Shown: positions 38,201 through 49,469, numbered from the stretch's first letter. The stretch is DNA of 64,000 nucleotides from Symbiodinium natans (GCA_905221605.1 CAJNDS010001158.1:313001-377000); one strand, 5' to 3'. Made by a program: numbers and translations. The notes: generated from the letters alone by a model not told the origin.

Positions 38201-39248
38201 TCTTAATAGCGCAGATTGGAGGAAGGGTCGGCAGCAGAGCAGTGTCCCCGGAGCAAAGTGAGGTCCAGCACTCCAGTGCCCTTACCGCAGATCGCTTCTT
38301 GTTCTCCAGGAGTTCTGGAGGCTCCGCGGTGAAACCTTGATGTCTCAGCCCCTGCCACCATGAGGAGGAGGGAGTGATGACGTGTCGCCGTGACCAGCAA
38401 TATATGATCAAGTCATCCTCACGGAGCCCTTTGACTCTTGATTGTGGTGGTGCTCTAAGAGCACGGAACGAAGATGGAGCAGAGACTGGCTAAGGTGAAC
38501 GAAGTCGTGCCAAGCCTGACTCGGCTGACCGTCCCGCGGAGAGGGAGAACGAGGGCCTGGTCCTTGAAGCGGGCGAAGAGGTGTTGAAGTTGTGGGGCAG
38601 CATTCTGCCATCAAACCCTGGAGCGTTCGACTACGGTGACATGCCCCGTAGAGTCGTAGAGTCCTGCACATTGGGCCCGACGAGTCGCCACTGTGGTGTC
38701 CTCTCGATGTTTTTGCCCCTCTTGTCGCCACCAGCAGTCATGGCACCTAAGAGGACAGGCATCAGGTTGGATCCCTGGAAGCAGTTCAACCTGCCTCAGA
38801 GCATGCTATTCCCAAAAGCAGCAGAGAAACAAGCACTCCAGTGTGCAGCTTGCAGCGGCCGTGCGTCCGCAGGTGCAGGTGGCAAAGCCTTGATGCAACC
38901 GCCTGCTGTCAACATCTGTCAACCTTCCTTTAAACCCTGTCATCCTAGCACCTTAGAACCCTAAAACCTTAAAAGCTTAAACCCGAAACCCCAGACTAGT
39001 GCCCCGCAGTGTGTCCGAGAGACGCCAGCGAGGCAGGTGGCAAAAAACAAACATAAACCCTAAAATCCCTAAAACCTTAAAAACCCTAAACCCGAAAACC
39101 GCCAAAAACCATGAACAAAATGTAAAACCCTGAAGGCACACGTGGCATGTCGTGTTGGCCTCCTTCTGAGGCGACGGCTTCATGACCTTTGATGACCTCA
39201 GCCACGGTCACTTGGCTGGTCCTCGTGCGTCCCCAAACTTCTCTCATT
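38201..39248. other. Unique segment, coding uncertain
   Basis: A 127-codon plus frame (38581-38964) and a 107-codon minus frame (38408-38731) overlap. CCTAAAA-type words follow at 38955-39125. GGTGGC plus A-run at 39037 matches the motif at 965. Confidence 0.3.
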
Positions 39249-39310
39249 AGGGTTTAGGGTTTAGGGTTCAGGGTTCAGGGTTTAGGGTTTAGGGTCTAGG
39301 GTTTAGGGTT
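39249..39310 (+). repeat. Telomeric tract (TTTAGGG)n
   Basis: Eight to nine units with two TTCAGGG and one TCTAGGG. Confidence 0.93.
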
Positions 39311-39449
39311 ATGAGGGCCTTGAAAATTAAAGTAGGGTTTTCGGGGGCTATTGTAGTATAGCTATATAGGGACCATGAGGGAATACTATCAAATACTTAT
39401 TCCGACCTATCTTACCCTCTAGATCCGCGGGTCTATGTGATCACCCGGC

Positions 39450-39775
39450 ATGCCCAAAGACAAAAAAGGCAGACACGAGCACACATGCTGCGTCGCTGCG
39501 GGCACGGGGAGTTCTGGAAGTCGTTGCCACCTAGGTCTCGCCGATGCCGGGTTGTCGGACCTCTCCGAACACCGAACGAGGAGGCCCTGTCCCTTGGAGT
39601 TGTGGCAACTGAGTTGGGGTTATGTTGGGGCGTCGGTTTGTTTGGAGAGCCATTGGTTGCGTGCTGCAAGACATCGGAAGATCTTGTTGACTCTAGTCTA
39701 TGCAGTGAGTTGGATTGGGATTCGAGGGGATCTGGGTTTGGAAAAGCTCTTTTCTAACCTTGGCCTCAAGGAGTC
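39450..39775 (+). CDS. Hypothetical exon beside an inverted-repeat element
   Basis: Opens at ATG 39450 (MPKDKKGRHEHTCCVAAGTG) and stays open through the IR-F element at 39776 to TAG 39807-39809. A second plus frame overlaps. No family recognised. Confidence 0.3.
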
Positions 39776-39902
39776 TGGTACAAGGAGGGGCCCCCCTAGT
39801 TATAAGTAGAGTTCGAAGTGCCTTAAATTGGGTTATAAGGATCCTAAAATAGGTTACAAGTCCCTTAACTATAGTTAGTATGGTAAGGGGGCCCCTCCTT
39901 GT
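39776..39902. mobile_element. Inverted-repeat element, IR-F
   Basis: Ends TACAAGGAGGGGCCCCCCT and AGGGGGCCCCTCCTTGTA are perfectly complementary over at least 17 bp. The interior has degenerate TTATAAG/CTTATAA-type words. Single copy in this window. Confidence 0.85.
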
Positions 39903-40139
39903 AAATAAACTGCAGAGCTGAGCTTTTCACCCTCATCTCAGCTCCCTTTGTGAAGGCTCTTTTCGGAGCTGGACGGAGACGTCAAAGGGCGAGTCAGCTT
40001 GCGCCAATTCGCGAAGCACGGCTCTTACTGGGGCCACAAGGTGACCCCAGGCCGCTTTTGTTCATTCCCTGCCCGTACAGAAAAAGGGAGCCGAACCCAA
40101 ACGCCAAAGAAAGTAGTCACTTAGCTAGGTGGCCCGGTC

Positions 40140-40180
40140 GGGGGGGGGGGGGTTGGGGTTGGCAAAAAAAAAACAACGAT
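40140..40180. repeat. G-run then GGTTGGC A-run
   Basis: About 13 G, TTGGGGTTGGC and 10 A. The same order (G-run, GGC, A-run) occurs in the insert at 27767-27817, suggesting related 3' ends. Confidence 0.6.
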
Positions 40181-40639
40181 ATTCAGGTGGTAAAAGCTTA
40201 AACCCTGAAACCTGAAATTTTGGTAAAGGAACACATGACTGTGTTGGCCAGCGTGGGTTGTGCTTGCATTGTTGTTATTGTCAGATACTGGCTATGATTT
40301 GTGGAGTGTCCTTGTCACGGTTGTAATGTCTGGAGGAATTGTTTTGACAAGTTGCTCAGGTTATGCCGTTATGCCTCGATCTTCTTTCTGCAGTGCGGTA
40401 CGCAGTCAGGGCAGGTGGCCAAAAAGCAATCCGGAAGCCGTATGGCCTTACCAAAAAGCCCTAGACACCCAATGCCTCTCTGCAACTTTGAACCTTAAAT
40501 CCTAATCCCCAAACCTAAACCCTAAACCCCAAACCCTAAACACTCGCTTAGGTGTCTCTCTACTGCCGCAGCCTCGGCACCCAGCCGTGTTGGGTCGCCC
40601 CTTGCCGCGCCTCTTGGATTGTTTTCTTGCTCGAGAGTA

Positions 40640-40680
40640 TGGACCCTAAACCCTAAACCCTAAACCCTAAACCCTAAACT
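40640..40680 (-). repeat. Telomeric tract (CCCTAAA)n
   Basis: Five to six units; a shorter degenerate one is at 40503-40541. Confidence 0.9.
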
Positions 40681-40881
40681 CATTTTCGCAGAAAAACCCA
40701 GCGCTTAGGGTTCAAATTTAGGGTTTAGGGATGGAAGGTGCCCTTTCACATGAAGGCTCTTTTCGTACCTGACCTGAAGAATGTCTCGCAAGTTGAAGGT
40801 GACGATTTTCGTTTTTTTTGAGCATCAATACAGGATGTTCCTGCCATTCTGAAAACGCTGAGTCGAAGGTTGAAGTTTTTT

Positions 40882-40993
40882 TTGGGACCAAAATGAACCC
40901 TAAAATTGGGACCATGCACCCTCTACTACGATAATTTTTTATTATAAGGGTATCTGAACCATAAACCCTTTTACAGTAGGGTTCCCCAAGGTT
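40882..40993. mobile_element. Introner-like element, family IR-A
   Basis: Starts TTTGGGACCAAAATGAACCC. The right end has GTAGGGTTCCCCAAGG, lacking the inner TTTGGT, so it is shortened. Confidence 0.78.
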
Positions 40994-41078
40994 GATCTTC
41001 AGCACAGGATCTCCTACATTCCAAAACGAAATCCGGCTTTGCAATTCAACTCGGAACTTCACTTCTCGAAGTTCCTGT

Positions 41079-41165
41079 AACACCAAAAGAACCCTAAAAG
41101 GGTTCATGGCTCATATACCTTCATAGGAATAAGAGGGAACATCCCAGCCTATGAAGGACTGTTAG
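41079..41165. mobile_element. Chimera of IR-A left part and IR-B fragments
   Basis: CACCAAAAGAACCCTAAAAGG to CATATACCTTCATAGGAAT is IR-A. It passes into AGAGGGAACATCCCAG and TGAAGGACTGTTAGTATC, which are IR-B words. Confidence 0.65.
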
Positions 41166-41371
41166 TATCTGGACAGGGCTTCGAGCCCTGCAGTTCCTTT
41201 TGTTGCGCAGGGTAGGTTCTCGGGTAGCCCGAAACCCTAAACCCTAAACCCTAAAACCTAAGCTTCAAGTCTTTGTTCGCAGCTTTCTACCACAGGCGCA
41301 ACCTGCGCCGCAGCCCAAGCCCTCCAATGCCCAGCACGCGCACAGCGAAGGCGGGAAGTCCCGCGCGCAGA

Positions 41372-41418
41372 TGGGTTTAGGGTTTAGGGTTTAAGGTTTA
41401 GGGTTAGGGTTTTAGGGC
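41372..41418 (+). repeat. Telomeric tract (TTTAGGG)n
   Basis: Six units with variants; a short opposed tract lies at 41228-41252. Confidence 0.88.
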
Positions 41419-41751
41419 TTCACGCGGCTTCACGCCTTGTCTAGGCAGTTTCTTTTGGCCCTCGTGAAACCGGGCTGTTCACAGCAGGGTCGTTGGAGGT
41501 GGGGTGCAAAGAATTCGGAGTTGACCTCCGAGCCAAGGCCCCAAAGAACCTTCGGAAGATTGTATGTTGGGTACAGCACCAAGGGAGAAACATGCTCTTG
41601 AGCCCCACGCTCAACATGCAACTGAGTCCCTAATGTAAAGCTGCAGCGAAAGCACCCTCCTGAACATGCCCCGAAGTTCTTTGCTGGTTTCAGCGCTATC
41701 GTATGCCCCTCTTGTCTTCGCCTAACCCCTGCCAAGCCTACGAAGAGAGGG
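41419..41751. other. Unique segment, no gene recognised
   Basis: A minus frame of 111 codons (41430-41765) without recognisable family. Confidence 0.3.
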
Positions 41752-41817
41752 GCCCCAAACCCCAAACCCTAAACCCTAGCCCTAAACCCTAAACCCTAAA
41801 CCCTAAACCCTAAACCC
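41752..41817 (-). repeat. Telomeric tract (CCCTAAA)n
   Basis: Nine units with CCCCAAA and CCCTAGC variants. Confidence 0.94.
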
Positions 41818-42715
41818 AGGGCACTTCTGGGCGGCTGGTGCGTTCGCCATCTCCGCCCTCGCCGCGCCTGGCGCGCGCACAGAAGCCGCATCCTGGCGGG
41901 CAACCCGAGTCAGCCTTGGAGAACGCTGTAGTCATGCTCCACTATACTTTCGTATATAATGTCAGATTTTGTTTGAAAGAAAACACAGCGCAGCTGTACT
42001 GCTTTGGGGACTAGGATCTACGACATCAGAATATACGAGTTACTATATGAGCGACCACTTTTTGTTACGTTGTAGGAGGTTTCTTGTGGAGATAAAAATC
42101 CACGTTCGTGCCTAAAACCTCGCAAAGCGATAGGCCCCCCCCCCCCCCTCCAAAAAGTGATACCCTCAATCTTGAATCTCGAAGTCGTTCTGCAACAATG
42201 TCACGATTTCGTGGTTGGGTCTTCCAGAGCGATACTCAAAGCGATACCCTACGATACCCATATGGCCACCCGAAGAGCCGGGCAAAAACCCTTGCCCACG
42301 TTGAGGGCTCGAAGTTTAGGATTTGGATTTCTGATTCGAGAAGCGAAAGCTCCAGCTCCTAGAAAAGGAGCACTCTCACTCTTTAGTCTACAGGTCCTAA
42401 AGAAAGGACACGGGTTTAGTAATTCAGGTGTATTTAGGGGAGGGTTCCAGGTTTAGGATCTCATAAGCAGTCAAGCGATAGGTTTTCGCAGTAGCATTGA
42501 GCGATAAGGCCCCCCCACAAGCGATACCCCACGAATGATACATTAGCATTTACATAAGATTTTTGCGGCTGCTCATATAGAAAGGAATATAACTTAAGTA
42601 TTAATGGAATAATGCGATAACAAGAATATGAGAATAGAATGACTGTCGTATCTTGTGGGGTTCAGGCACCTTCCTTGTTCCTCGACGGCTTACTGATCAG
42701 CTTGGGTACCCTTTT
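41818..42715. other. Segment with recurring GCGATA(C/A)C words
   Basis: GCGATACC, GTGATACC or GCGATAGG-like words recur at about 42126, 42162, 42228, 42240, 42250, 42474, 42501 and 42520, mostly beside C-runs. A 99-codon frame overlaps. No gene recognised. Confidence 0.45.
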
Positions 42716-42815
42716 CCTTGGGGACCAAAACCCTAAAAGGGTTCATGGCTCATATCGGAATGATAGTGGTTTAGGGTATTCATGACCCCAATTTTAGGGT
42801 TTCGTCCCTAAGGTT
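42716..42815. mobile_element. Introner-like element, family IR-A (shortened)
   Basis: Starts CCTTGGGGACCAAAACCC and ends TTTCGTCCCTAAGG. About 100 bp. Confidence 0.82.
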
Positions 42816-42903
42816 TTTGGGGGGGTCTGCAGAGCCGAGGTCCTTCGAACTCACGCCACGCTACCGCAGTGGTCTGGATGGCTCATGCCTGGCTCATGTT
42901 AAC

Positions 42904-43015
42904 CCAGATCTTCCAAAACCCTTAAATTAAGGAAGATACCCTATTTTATGCTAAGGATCCTTATTCGGAATTAGGGTATATACCTGAATTAAGGGGTTTT
43001 GGAAGATCTGGGTTA
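42904..43015. mobile_element. Inverted-repeat element, family IR-C
   Basis: Starts CCCAGATCTTCCAAAACCC, ends GGGGTTTTGGAAGATCTGGG. Core CTAAGGATCCTTATT. Confidence 0.88.
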
Positions 43016-43045
43016 AGTCAGGGTTGTAACAGGCTGACCTCTGCA

Positions 43046-43493
43046 TTGGGAATGTTGGGAGTCCTGCATCCCGGTTTGATACATAGGCACGCTAGAGTTT
43101 GCACATGCCTGCGGGGCACCAAACATCGACGGTCGCCAAAGGGCATGTCCTGCAGAGCGCATGTTGAGGTATCAGGCGCCATCTGCACGGCCAAGCTTCA
43201 GCGGCCCCGCCTGAGCGCTCCAGAGTCCCAGGTCTCGCACAGTTCTCCGCGTCGCAACAGAGAGCGCAGAATATTGGCACGCCAAGCGAACAACTTGCTG
43301 TCCATCCTACTTAGCTTCATTCTACTCAGGCCTTGCCTCTCAAGTATGGGCTATATAACTGCTTGTACTCATCTTCTAACAGTATGTCGTGTGTTGATGT
43401 GTGCGTGCGAAACTGGTCGACTGGGAACTGTTCCCCTGAGCCCTCCTCCATTGGGGGCTGTTGGCTTTCTGCATGGAGCCGGCACATCACTTG
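43046..43493 (+). other. Open segment ending at a telomeric tract
   Basis: A 153-codon frame from 43046 is closed only by the telomeric tract. Arg-rich, with a Leu/Ile-rich stretch (NNLLSILLSFILLRPCLSS). Coding not established. Confidence 0.25.
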
Positions 43494-43557
43494 GGTTTAG
43501 GGTTTAGGGTTTGGGGTTTAGGGTTTAGGGTTTAGGGTTTAGGGTTTAGGGTTTAGG
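43494..43557 (+). repeat. Telomeric tract (TTTAGGG)n
   Basis: Nine units with one TTTGGGG. Confidence 0.95.
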
Positions 43558-44251
43558 AAGAGAGAAAGCGTCCTGGCCCTACAAGGGGAGTAAGAACATC
43601 TGGCTAACACAGTCAGCGCAGTCTCTGTGCGGAATGGTCAAATGCCAGCTAGTGTGTAGATGCGACTCAAGCACAAGTCCTTGCGTCAATGCCCACCCAG
43701 ACCAGGCAGGATGCTGGTTGCAGTTTCAAATCAAGAGTACAGGTTCAAAGCGCGTCCAATCGGAATAGTTTCTATACTATTCTCTTATGGTCCCTACATA
43801 AGTATACGACAATAACCCCAACGCCCTATTCTAATGATTAAGGCTCCTCGACCCTAGTTAGTATGCCTATGGCTGCCTCGACCTTACTTGCATTTGTTGG
43901 TCTGGGTCTTTCGGGTGGAAGGAGTAGCTTGCGCCTACCCTAATCCTTAGACTCTTCTCTAAACCTTAGACTCTTAGAGCCTTAGAGCCTAAAGAAGCAC
44001 ACCTACAAGCTTACAGATTATGATGTATACACATATATATATATATATGTATAGATTGAGGTCCCTCGCTCTCTCTCTCTCTCTCTTTATCTTTCCCTTG
44101 CTCACGGTTGGTTAAAGGGACCCTTTTTTTGATTGGCACGCGTTGGTGGGGACGTCATAGAATCCAGCATCCAGCGGCTGGGCGCTTGGCCACCGACTCA
44201 TCGACTAGATGCCAGATGCTCTATGTAACCTGGGTCTCGGTTTCCCCGCAG
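43558..44251. other. Unique segment with AT and CT microsatellites
   Basis: (AT)n at about 44033-44050 and (CT)n at about 44069-44087. Element-like words (TTATGGTCCCTACATAAG) at 43785. No gene recognised. Confidence 0.4.
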
Positions 44252-44322
44252 CCCTAAACCCTAAACCCTAAACCCTAAAAAAAAAAACCTAAACCCTACA
44301 CCCTAAACCCTAAACTCTAAAC
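44252..44322 (-). repeat. Telomeric tract interrupted by A-run
   Basis: Four units, a run of ten A, then four more units with a CCCTACA variant. Confidence 0.92.
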
Positions 44323-44698
44323 ACAGGAATCGGAATGACAGAGCGACCCTGCATACTTCAATTTGCTGGGTTGCCAGGTGTGCCACCGCTTGGGGTTTAG
44401 AGCTTCGTGTTCAGTCATCATTCCTCGAAGCCTGCTTAGCTCTCCATGCTGCTGATTGCGAAGCTGCCTTGATTGTAGAAGTTGTAGATTCTATTTTCTC
44501 AAGTACTCGTATGAACTATTCAAGTTAAGAAGCCCGATGGACCCAGAGGCTCTGTAGACAAGACACGGTTCCTTGACGGCTTTCTCCATCGCTTGATCTG
44601 AGCCCATGCTAGCAGCTGGCAACCTGAAGTTTGGGTTTAGGGTGTAGGGCTTAAAGCTTAGGGTTTAGTGTTTAAGGCCATGCCGCACTACACACCGA

Positions 44699-44836
44699 TG
44701 CCGCGGTGGCAGCTGAAGACGAAGCCACCAACAGCTACCAAGGTCGTGATGGCAAACGAGGACTACAACGAAGCTGTGCGGAAAGCCAAGGCGCTGCTCT
44801 GTTTCGAAGGCAATATGCGGCAATGTTTGAATTAAA
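44699..44836 (+). CDS. Short hypothetical frame
   Basis: Opens at ATG 44699 (MPRWQLKTKPPTATKVVMAN) and ends at TAA 44834. A second plus frame (44706-44924) with charged C-terminus overlaps. I cannot tell which, if either, is used. Confidence 0.25.
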
Positions 44837-45000
44837 GGATGGAAGGGAGAGTGAGTTGCTTGACGCGATGCAGGTGACCTCGAAGCACCCCTTTGATCCC
44901 GCCAAGATTCTTGTGATTTTCTAAGGCATGCGGGGCGATCCCCTCCATTAGCACCTATCGAACCTTAACGCTGTACACTGCTGCCTTAGTCTTCCACAGC

Positions 45001-45018
45001 CCCCCCCCCCCCCCCCCC
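45001..45018. repeat. C-run
   Basis: About 18 C, 28 bp before an IR-C copy. Confidence 0.95.
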
Positions 45019-45045
45019 GCCCTGCTGTGTGAAATGTTGAAAGAC

Positions 45046-45145
45046 CCAGATCTTCCAAAACCCCTTAATTAAGGAGTATACCCTAATTTATACTAAGGAT
45101 CCTTATTATGAATTAGGGTATATACCTTAATTGAGGGCTTTTGGG
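45046..45145. mobile_element. IR-C element, right end eroded
   Basis: Starts CCCAGATCTTCCAAAACCCC. The interior is intact (TATACTAAGGATCCTTATTA), but the right arm ends GAGGGCTTTTGGGACCTG, not TTTTGGAAGATCTGGG. Confidence 0.82.
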
Positions 45146-45230
45146 ACCTGTTCCCCAGAAGCCACGAGGCGCTACAGGATGAGGGCTTGGTTGTGCGCGT
45201 CGCGCTTGGCTCAGAGTGCTGTTTACCTCG

Positions 45231-45330
45231 GGTACCAGGACGGGCTATTAGACCCTATTATAACCCTTAAAAAGGAGCCTTTATAGGGCTGTTTATGGGG
45301 GTTATAGGGCCTAATAGCCCATCCTGGTAT
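45231..45330. mobile_element. Inverted-repeat element, family IR-D
   Basis: Starts GTACCAGGACGGGCTATTAG and ends CTAATAGCCCATCCTGGTAT. Confidence 0.88.
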
Positions 45331-45436
45331 CAGGGTTTTGGGGATTGGGGGTCGATAGAGCAGAGCGTGGAGACTGAAGCATGGCTTGGAGCAGTTCGAT
45401 GAAGATCCAGTCTGAGGCGCATGGCCAGTGTCCATG

Positions 45437-45512
45437 GACTACTATACCTTATAATCCCTTAAAAAGGCCCTGTATAGGGTTGGTTATGGGGATTATAAGG
45501 CCGATCCTGGCA
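45437..45512. mobile_element. IR-D element, truncated
   Basis: Has ACTATACCTTATAATCCCTT to GGGGATTATAAGGCC and then CGATCCTGGCAGG. The left terminal TACCAGGATGGG is missing. It lies 107 bp from a complete copy. Confidence 0.8.
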
Positions 45513-45888
45513 GGTGGCTACTGTCGCATGTAACTAGGATTTGTCAGCATCGCTTCACTTGACACGAGCGCCGGAAAGCGTCACGTAAATCAGTCCCGTG
45601 CTTACTGCATACTTCGGTCCAGCGAGGCTTGATTCAGTTCTGAAACGGTCGCAGTGTAGCCGTCATTGTGGTCTGCTCAGCAGTGAAAATTCATTTAATA
45701 TCAGGCCTTTTGACGATCAATGGTCTTACTTTGCTTGCAAAACCTTGACGCCCGGTCGAAAGCCTTTGAATCTCCCAATGAAGTTTCTCCCACCCTGTTC
45801 CGCAGGATAAAGCAACTGCTGCAATGCTTATGGTGAATCGTCTTGAAAGACCCACAACATCCCTAAGAAAGTCATTCTTCAGCTAGCA
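45513..45888 (+). other. Segment with a 70-codon frame
   Basis: Frame 45598-45810 opens with GTG and reads LTAYFGPARLDSVLKRSQ and later RPFDDQWSYFACKTL, ending TAA. Coding possible, no family recognised. Confidence 0.3.
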
Positions 45889-45921
45889 ACCCTAAACCCT
45901 AAATCCTAAACCCTAAACCCT
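45889..45921 (-). repeat. Telomeric tract (CCCTAAA)n
   Basis: Four to five units. With 46023 it caps a 101-bp segment. Confidence 0.9.
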
Positions 45922-46022
45922 TAGCCCTCAAAGCAATGGAATCCACCACAAGCAAGTTGGCTCTTCGAAGGTGCCCGGGACGTCTCGGACCACGGTGAAC
46001 CAGAGAAAGGCCTGTTTCTAGT

Positions 46023-46097
46023 AGGGTTTAGGGTTCAGGGTTCAGGGTTTAGGGTTTAGGGTTTAGGGTTTAGGGTTTGGGGTTTAGGGTTTAGGGC
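46023..46097 (+). repeat. Telomeric tract (TTTAGGG)n
   Basis: Ten to eleven units with two TTCAGGG and one TTTGGGG. Confidence 0.95.
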
Positions 46098-46183
46098 TTC
46101 TGGCAGCATTCTAGTACTTGACACTTGGGGCATCTTCGCAGCCGGCAGAGCGGAAGAGTGATTGAAGCCTTCACGCCCAGCCT

Positions 46184-46374
46184 GCCCTAAACCCTAAACC
46201 CTGAACCCTGAACCCCGAAACCCTAAACCCTAAACCCTAAACCCTAAACCCTAAACCCTGAACCCCGAAACCCTAAACCCTAAACCCTAAACCCTAAACC
46301 CTAAACCCTAAACCCTAAACCCTAAACCCTAAACCCTAAACCCTAAACCCCCTAAACCCCCCCCCCCCCCCCCT
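46184..46374 (-). repeat. Long telomeric tract ending in C-run
   Basis: About 24 units. The block CCCTGAACCCCGAAACCC occurs twice in it, 56 bp apart, showing a higher-order duplication. It ends in 18 C. Confidence 0.97.
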
Positions 46375-47320
46375 TCAGGCCACCGAGGGCTGCAACCTCT
46401 ATTCGAACCTTCCTAAGCACAACGAGGCAGAGCTGATGGGCGTCCGAGGAAGGCGCCCCCGTGCTCCCTATAGATGAGCTTCAAAGCTGGTGGCGGGCGC
46501 AGCTGTAACATGGCGTAGCGTCTTCAGCGTTTGCGTTTTGGAGCTCAGGTCGGTCGAAGGTTTGTGCTTGCTTTGGAGTCTTGAGGAGTTCTGAGACACA
46601 CACACACACACTCGAAAGTGGATGTGGTCATGTGCGGTGGGCCCCTCGAACGGTGGTGCAATGAGTCGCGCATCTCAAATCTGACTACCGGATGTTCTCA
46701 GGGTTGGAGAGCTCGACAAAATCGGTTCTGTCCGGTGCCCTCCAGCTCCTATTGCTGCAGCCATGGCTGTTCTAGTGGGCACGCGGTCTTCTAGAGAGCT
46801 GTTCGGGTGGTCTGGGAGGTGACAGCTCCGCTTTCGAATTGCCAGTCCTCACCTGTGAGTGTGTGAGTGGCCAGGAGGGTTTGAGTGTTTGAATCCCAGG
46901 CTTCCCAAGAAGTCTCTTGGCAAGTCGCCCTGCGGTTTTTGTCCAGCGACTGTACAGCCGATGTCGCTGCTCTAGTTGGCCGCCTCAAGCGAGGGTCGCG
47001 GCCGATTGTCTTCGCGTGAATTCGCTGATTCGCGGTGGGGTAGATGGGCGCGTGTCAAATTGTCGGCCGCGGAGGATGAGTGGAATCGGCGCCGAAATTT
47101 TGAGACGTGCCCTGGCAACACCAGCAATCTTGAGGTGAACCTTGACGAGTCTAAGACACTTGACAGGTTTCAGGGGCACCAAGCATTGAGGGATTCGTTG
47201 TAAGCACCAAGATTGACCTCGAACTGCCTTGATGCAGGTACAGAATGCACAGAGACTATCTGGTGTTCCGCTCCGCAGCATCAAACAGAAAGGAAGTTTT
47301 GGGGGCCTTTAACAGTGGTT
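46375..47320. other. Unique segment, no gene recognised
   Basis: (CA)n at 46597-46612. Frames of 65-99 codons overlap on both strands at 46791-47284. Confidence 0.3.
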
Positions 47321-47386
47321 TAGGGTTTGGGGTTTAGGGTTTAGGGGGGTGGAGGGGAGGGTGAGGGGGGGGGGGGGGGGGGCAGG
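47321..47386 (+). repeat. Short telomeric tract then G-rich run
   Basis: Four units, then GGAGGGGAGGGTGA and a G-run of about 18. Confidence 0.9.
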
Positions 47387-48080
47387 GAGGCGGACGGGGG
47401 CCAGGGCCAGGTTGTCTTTGCGATTGCCGGGCTGCAATTGAGGTTGTCGGGCAGGCCACAAACGAAAATGGCGACACCAATGTTTCTAGTGCATTTTTGC
47501 ATTTTTGCGACCCAATCATTCATGTCAGTCGTGAGCCCCTACCGGGACCATTGTGACCTGCAAGCAATGCTTCCGTGTTGGCCACAGCATGTGCCACGGG
47601 TCATGCAACATGGTTTGTAAGGAATCGCTTGCCTGCTGGTCTGCAGCTTTTTCCGCAAGACAAAAAGAAAGTTGAGACATGCATGAGAGGCTTTCATTAG
47701 GCCATCAGTAGGCTCATCGGTAGCGATCGGAGTCTTGATCTTCACATTCTTCAGGCAAGCATGGGCCTCTGCAGATCGCATTCTCGCCTTAGGGTTGAAA
47801 ATGGTTTTTGCCTCTAAAAATTACCATCGTCCATAGAGAGCTCCACTTTCTGCAGCCCCCCAGCCCTCGAGAACTCGAGTATGATGCTGTCGCGGGCAGG
47901 CGGGATGAGTGTGCTGGTACAGATGTGTACAGTGCACATTCGGCGGCACACGCCTTGATGCTTTCGATAGGGCCGAGATGGGCTGATGGTTTCACTGTCG
48001 GGTTTCAGGGTCGCGCCCTTTGTTCTGGAGCCCCACCCGTCCCCGTCGGACTGTTTCTGCACCCCAGGGCCTTGGGGATT
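47387..48080. other. Unique segment, no gene recognised
   Basis: Frames of 60-105 codons on both strands; the plus frame 47808-48125 closes only in the telomeric tract. Confidence 0.3.
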
Positions 48081-48127
48081 CAGGGTTTAGGGCTTAGGGT
48101 GTGGGGTTTCGGGTCTAGGGTTTAGGG
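48081..48127 (+). repeat. Degenerate telomeric tract
   Basis: Six units including GCTTAGGG, TGTGGGG and TCTAGGG. Confidence 0.85.
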
Positions 48128-49202
48128 AGTGTTGCTGTTCAGGATGTAGGCGCTTGGGCCTTTTAGATGGGAGTTCTGGGTGAGCCCTTTTCTACAACAG
48201 AACGTAGATTTGGTGGGCCTGGTCTTTGCCAGGCCACTTGCCTGGAAGGGCACACTCCACATCCAGGTGCACCAGAGCCATTCTTTAACAAGCTTGACTC
48301 GCGCTGCAAAGGTTTGAGGTGTGAAGGTTTACAAGGTTGAAGGTTTAAAGTTTAAACTTAGGGCACCGGCTTAGTCGAGGGTAGCTTCAAAGGCTTGGCT
48401 GGCAGCGAGAGCACAAGGGCTTGAAGGCTATTGACATCGATGGAAGCAATCGCTCTGGTGTGCTACCAAAGTAGTCACTGAGACGTCTGTGGTGCTGCCA
48501 ACGTCCTCTCCCCCCCAACCCAGACACGGACGCAACAAACAAACTCGCAACATAACCCACGATGCACACATGCCACACAGCACACCTAACAGCCAGCTCT
48601 CACGCGCGCTCGTGCACGCGCGCGGCTGCATGGGCACCTGCTCCCGACCGCCCACCGGCCCACCACCACACACGCACCCCAAAAAACACAGAAGCAGAAC
48701 ACTCGAGGCTATAAAGCCTTAGAGCCATCTATGTCCCATACCGTTTAGCCAATGTAGATTTCCTGACACTCCCAGCTCTTCCCCAAACCATGGCAGGCAA
48801 GCCTGAACCCTCTGCTTGCTTCCCTGCCTGCTCAGAGAAGGTCGCGGCTGCTGCTCCTGTCGGCCCTGTGGGGGCACCAACTCGGGTTTGGGTTAAGGTT
48901 TAGGGTTGAGGGTCTGCGGGACTTGTATGGGTTTGCTGCTGAAGGGTTTTGGGGAGCTTTGAGTTTGCCTCGTTTGGTTTTACATCTGCGTGAGCTTGGA
49001 GGCAGTGTGACGTTGTGAGGGCTTAGTGTGCGGGAGGTGTTTGCGGAAGGATTTAAGGGCTGATCAACTTTAGGGTTTATAGGGTTTAGGGCAGCCGCGG
49101 GCCTTCAACAGCTTTGTCACAACGTCTGGCAGTTCTTGAGGAAAATTCAATCGGAACGATCCATCAGAAAGATTCCGTTCAAGTGTAGGGCGTGCGGATC
49201 AT
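48128..49202. other. Unique segment, no gene recognised
   Basis: A pyrimidine/CA-rich stretch at 48560-48690. Short TTTAGGG words at 48897 and 49070-49092. Confidence 0.35.
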
Positions 49203-49469
49203 GTGCTGACAGCCTGCAGAGAGGATAGAAGGTGCTCTCTGGAGGCTCGTGGCCCATCATGGCATGGGGCATATGGCAGCAGGGCCTACGGCATTCCATC
49301 TGGCAAAGAGCTTTCTGCGCATCCGGGAGAGGCTTCATCGATCCAGCGTTCGGGTTTGCAACACATCGGATCCATGAAGACACGACCCGAAGTCGTGGAA
49401 TTGCTGAACCACTGGCTTCAATACCACGCTGGAACCTGCAGACTAGATGATGCCTCCTGCATGCCATGA
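49203..49469 (+). CDS. Hypothetical exon
   Basis: An 88-codon frame ending TGA, whose second half (KTRPEVVELLNHWLQYHAG, then a Cys-containing end) looks helical and protein-like. No family recognised; a minus frame overlaps. Confidence 0.3.
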   Translation: MLTACREDRRCSLEARGPSWHGAYGSRAYGIPSGKELSAHPGEASSIQRSGLQHIGSMKTRPEVVELLNHWLQYHAGTCRLDDASCMP

